From NCBI GenBank assembly GCA_013540605.1, contig JABVCK010000028.1, forward strand, positions 1 through 64,000: DNA of 64,000 bases, in the 5' to 3' direction. Position numbers and translations under genes: made by a program. The notes below the pieces were generated by a model. It was not told where the DNA came from and did no database searches. It saw only the letters and a program-made list of their open reading frames with translations. The stretch is from Bacillota bacterium. Its GTDB lineage: Bacteria; Bacillota; Clostridia; Ch29. Positions 63,357 to 64,000 of this stretch are shown piece after piece. Position 1 is the stretch's first letter. Every line of letters begins with the position of its first letter.

Positions 63357-63869
63357 GTGGAAGTATTAGGAAGACTTGGAAGTTGGTATGTGGTTCATCT
63401 TAACGACGATACGGTCGGAGCTATTGCAAGCTGGTATACAAAACCTTACCAATCCCAGCAGGCAGTGTCTCCCGCACAGACAGCGGCAAGCCAGGAAGAA
63501 CTCCAAATGCTTCAGCTTATCAATAAGGAAAGAGCAAATGCGGGTTTAAAACCATTGGAAATGGACATGGAGCTTGTAAAACTGGCTAGAATGAAATCAA
63601 AGGATATGACAGACAACAATTATTTCGCCCATAATTCCCCAACCTATGGTTCACCCTTTGATATGATGAAAAATTACGGGATTAAGTACACGTATGCCGG
63701 TGAAAACCTTGCCGGCAACCAATCGGTTGAAGCAGCGCATAAATCATTGATGAACTCACCGGGTCACAGGGCGAACATCCTTAAGGCCGAATACAATTAT
63801 ATCGGTATAGGCATCGTCAACGGCGGACCATATGGGAAAATGTTCACCCAGTTGTTCGTCGGCAGATAA
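63357..63869 (+). CDS. CAP/SCP-domain (YkwD-like) protein, 5' truncated
   Basis: The C-terminal CAP domain (about residues 45-170) is complete: LQLINKERANAGLKPLEMD, KDMTDNNYFAHNSPTYGSPF (His), YTYAGENLAGNQSVEAAH (Glu), HKSLMNSPGHRANIL (His). The start of the frame, VLGRLGSWYVVHLNDDTVGA, is the end of an SH3-like or stalk module. No signal peptide or further 5' part is present, and the only start is a GTG without a ribosome site. I conclude the gene lost its 5' end at the same breakpoint as the ABC exporter. Related intact proteins are secreted, often with a role in the envelope or spore. Confidence 0.8.
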   Translation: MEVLGRLGSWYVVHLNDDTVGAIASWYTKPYQSQQAVSPAQTAASQEELQMLQLINKERANAGLKPLEMDMELVKLARMKSKDMTDNNYFAHNSPTYGSPFDMMKNYGIKYTYAGENLAGNQSVEAAHKSLMNSPGHRANILKAEYNYIGIGIVNGGPYGKMFTQLFVGR

Positions 63870-63898
63870 CCAAAAAAGGATAACAAAAGGAGAAATGG

Positions 63899-63932
63899 GA
63901 AATCCTGCCGCTTATGGCAGGATTTCTTTATT
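63899..63932 (+). terminator. Terminator after the CAP-domain gene
   Basis: GAAATCCTGCC and GGCAGGATTTC form an 11-bp perfect stem with a 6-nt loop, followed by TTTATT. It also overlaps the last codons of the minus-strand partial gene at the window edge. Confidence 0.85.
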
Positions 63933-64000
63933 CACCATTTCTCTCAGCCTGTTCACAACTTCAAAGTAGTCCCTGGCTTTCAGGGAATCGACGGTTTCCT
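63912..64000 (-). CDS. C-terminal end of an unidentified gene (runs off the window)
   Basis: Twenty-eight in-frame codons on the minus strand read ETVDSLKARDYFEVVNRLRE then MVNKEILP, with a stop at 63912-63914. The sequence is an amphipathic helix with no rare codons, consistent with the end of a real protein, but too short to identify. Its end overlaps the terminator hairpin of the convergent CAP-domain gene. Confidence 0.45.
   Translation of the reverse strand, partial: ETVDSLKARDYFEVVNRLREMVNKEILP

Overview
The window looks like chromosome of an anaerobic, Gram-positive member of the Clostridia. Supporting signs are a T-box-controlled cysteine operon, copper-amine-oxidase-like stalk domains on exported proteins, a tungsten-type aldehyde ferredoxin oxidoreductase with ferredoxins, AGGAGG-type ribosome binding sites with many TTG/GTG starts, and GGGACA/TGTCCC palindromic intergenic repeats. 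I cannot name the species from the sequence. A thermophilic or moderately thermophilic lifestyle is plausible (inference).

Region 1 (about 1-32.4 kb) is a compound CRISPR-Cas locus, with every cas gene on the minus strand. Read in the direction of transcription it has (a) an adaptation operon cas4-cas1-cas2; (b) a leader and one very large array at 19686-30373, about 161 identical 30-nt repeats and 160 spacers by hand count, transcribed leftward; (c) a transposon scar (IS1634-type element with an IS200-type element nested inside it, next to a transposase fragment); (d) a type III-A operon cas10-csm2-csm3-csm4-csm5-csx1-csx20, whose Csm2 carries an N-terminal cold-shock domain; and (e) a WYL regulator followed by a type I-B operon cas6-cas8b-cas7-cas5-cas3. 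Only one cas6 and one array are present, so both effector complexes probably share the same crRNAs. A solitary divergent repeat lies in front of the type III operon.

Region 2 (32.5-48.7 kb) is a minus-strand catabolic cluster: an IclR/KdgR-like regulator, KDPG-type aldolase, KDG-type sugar kinase, aminotransferase, flavin reductase-like protein, DUF917 protein, a complete ribose-type ABC transporter, an aldehyde ferredoxin oxidoreductase with two poly-ferredoxins, a MoaD-like protein, an FMN reductase-like protein and an FAD oxidoreductase, and finally an HpcH/HpaI aldolase. The genes are closely spaced or overlapping and suggest uptake of a sugar or sugar acid, cleavage to pyruvate plus an aldehyde, and ferredoxin-linked oxidation of the aldehyde. 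A 19-bp palindrome before the first catabolic gene is a candidate operator.

Region 3 (48.8-64 kb) is a mosaic. A strong promoter and a cysteine T-box precede cysK-cysE. Then come an AAA ATPase of the DUF234 type, a VapBC module flanked by a 128-bp duplication of the end of the neighbouring stalk-domain gene, and several broken genes: a frameshifted exported stalk protein, a frameshifted ParE/RelE toxin with a headless antitoxin, a decayed MalT-like regulator, and an ABC exporter with an internal deletion. Intact genes are an iron-type alcohol dehydrogenase, an M28 aminopeptidase and an ornithine cyclodeaminase-family enzyme. A CAP-domain protein abuts the ABC exporter remnant head to head, and both lack their 5' ends there.
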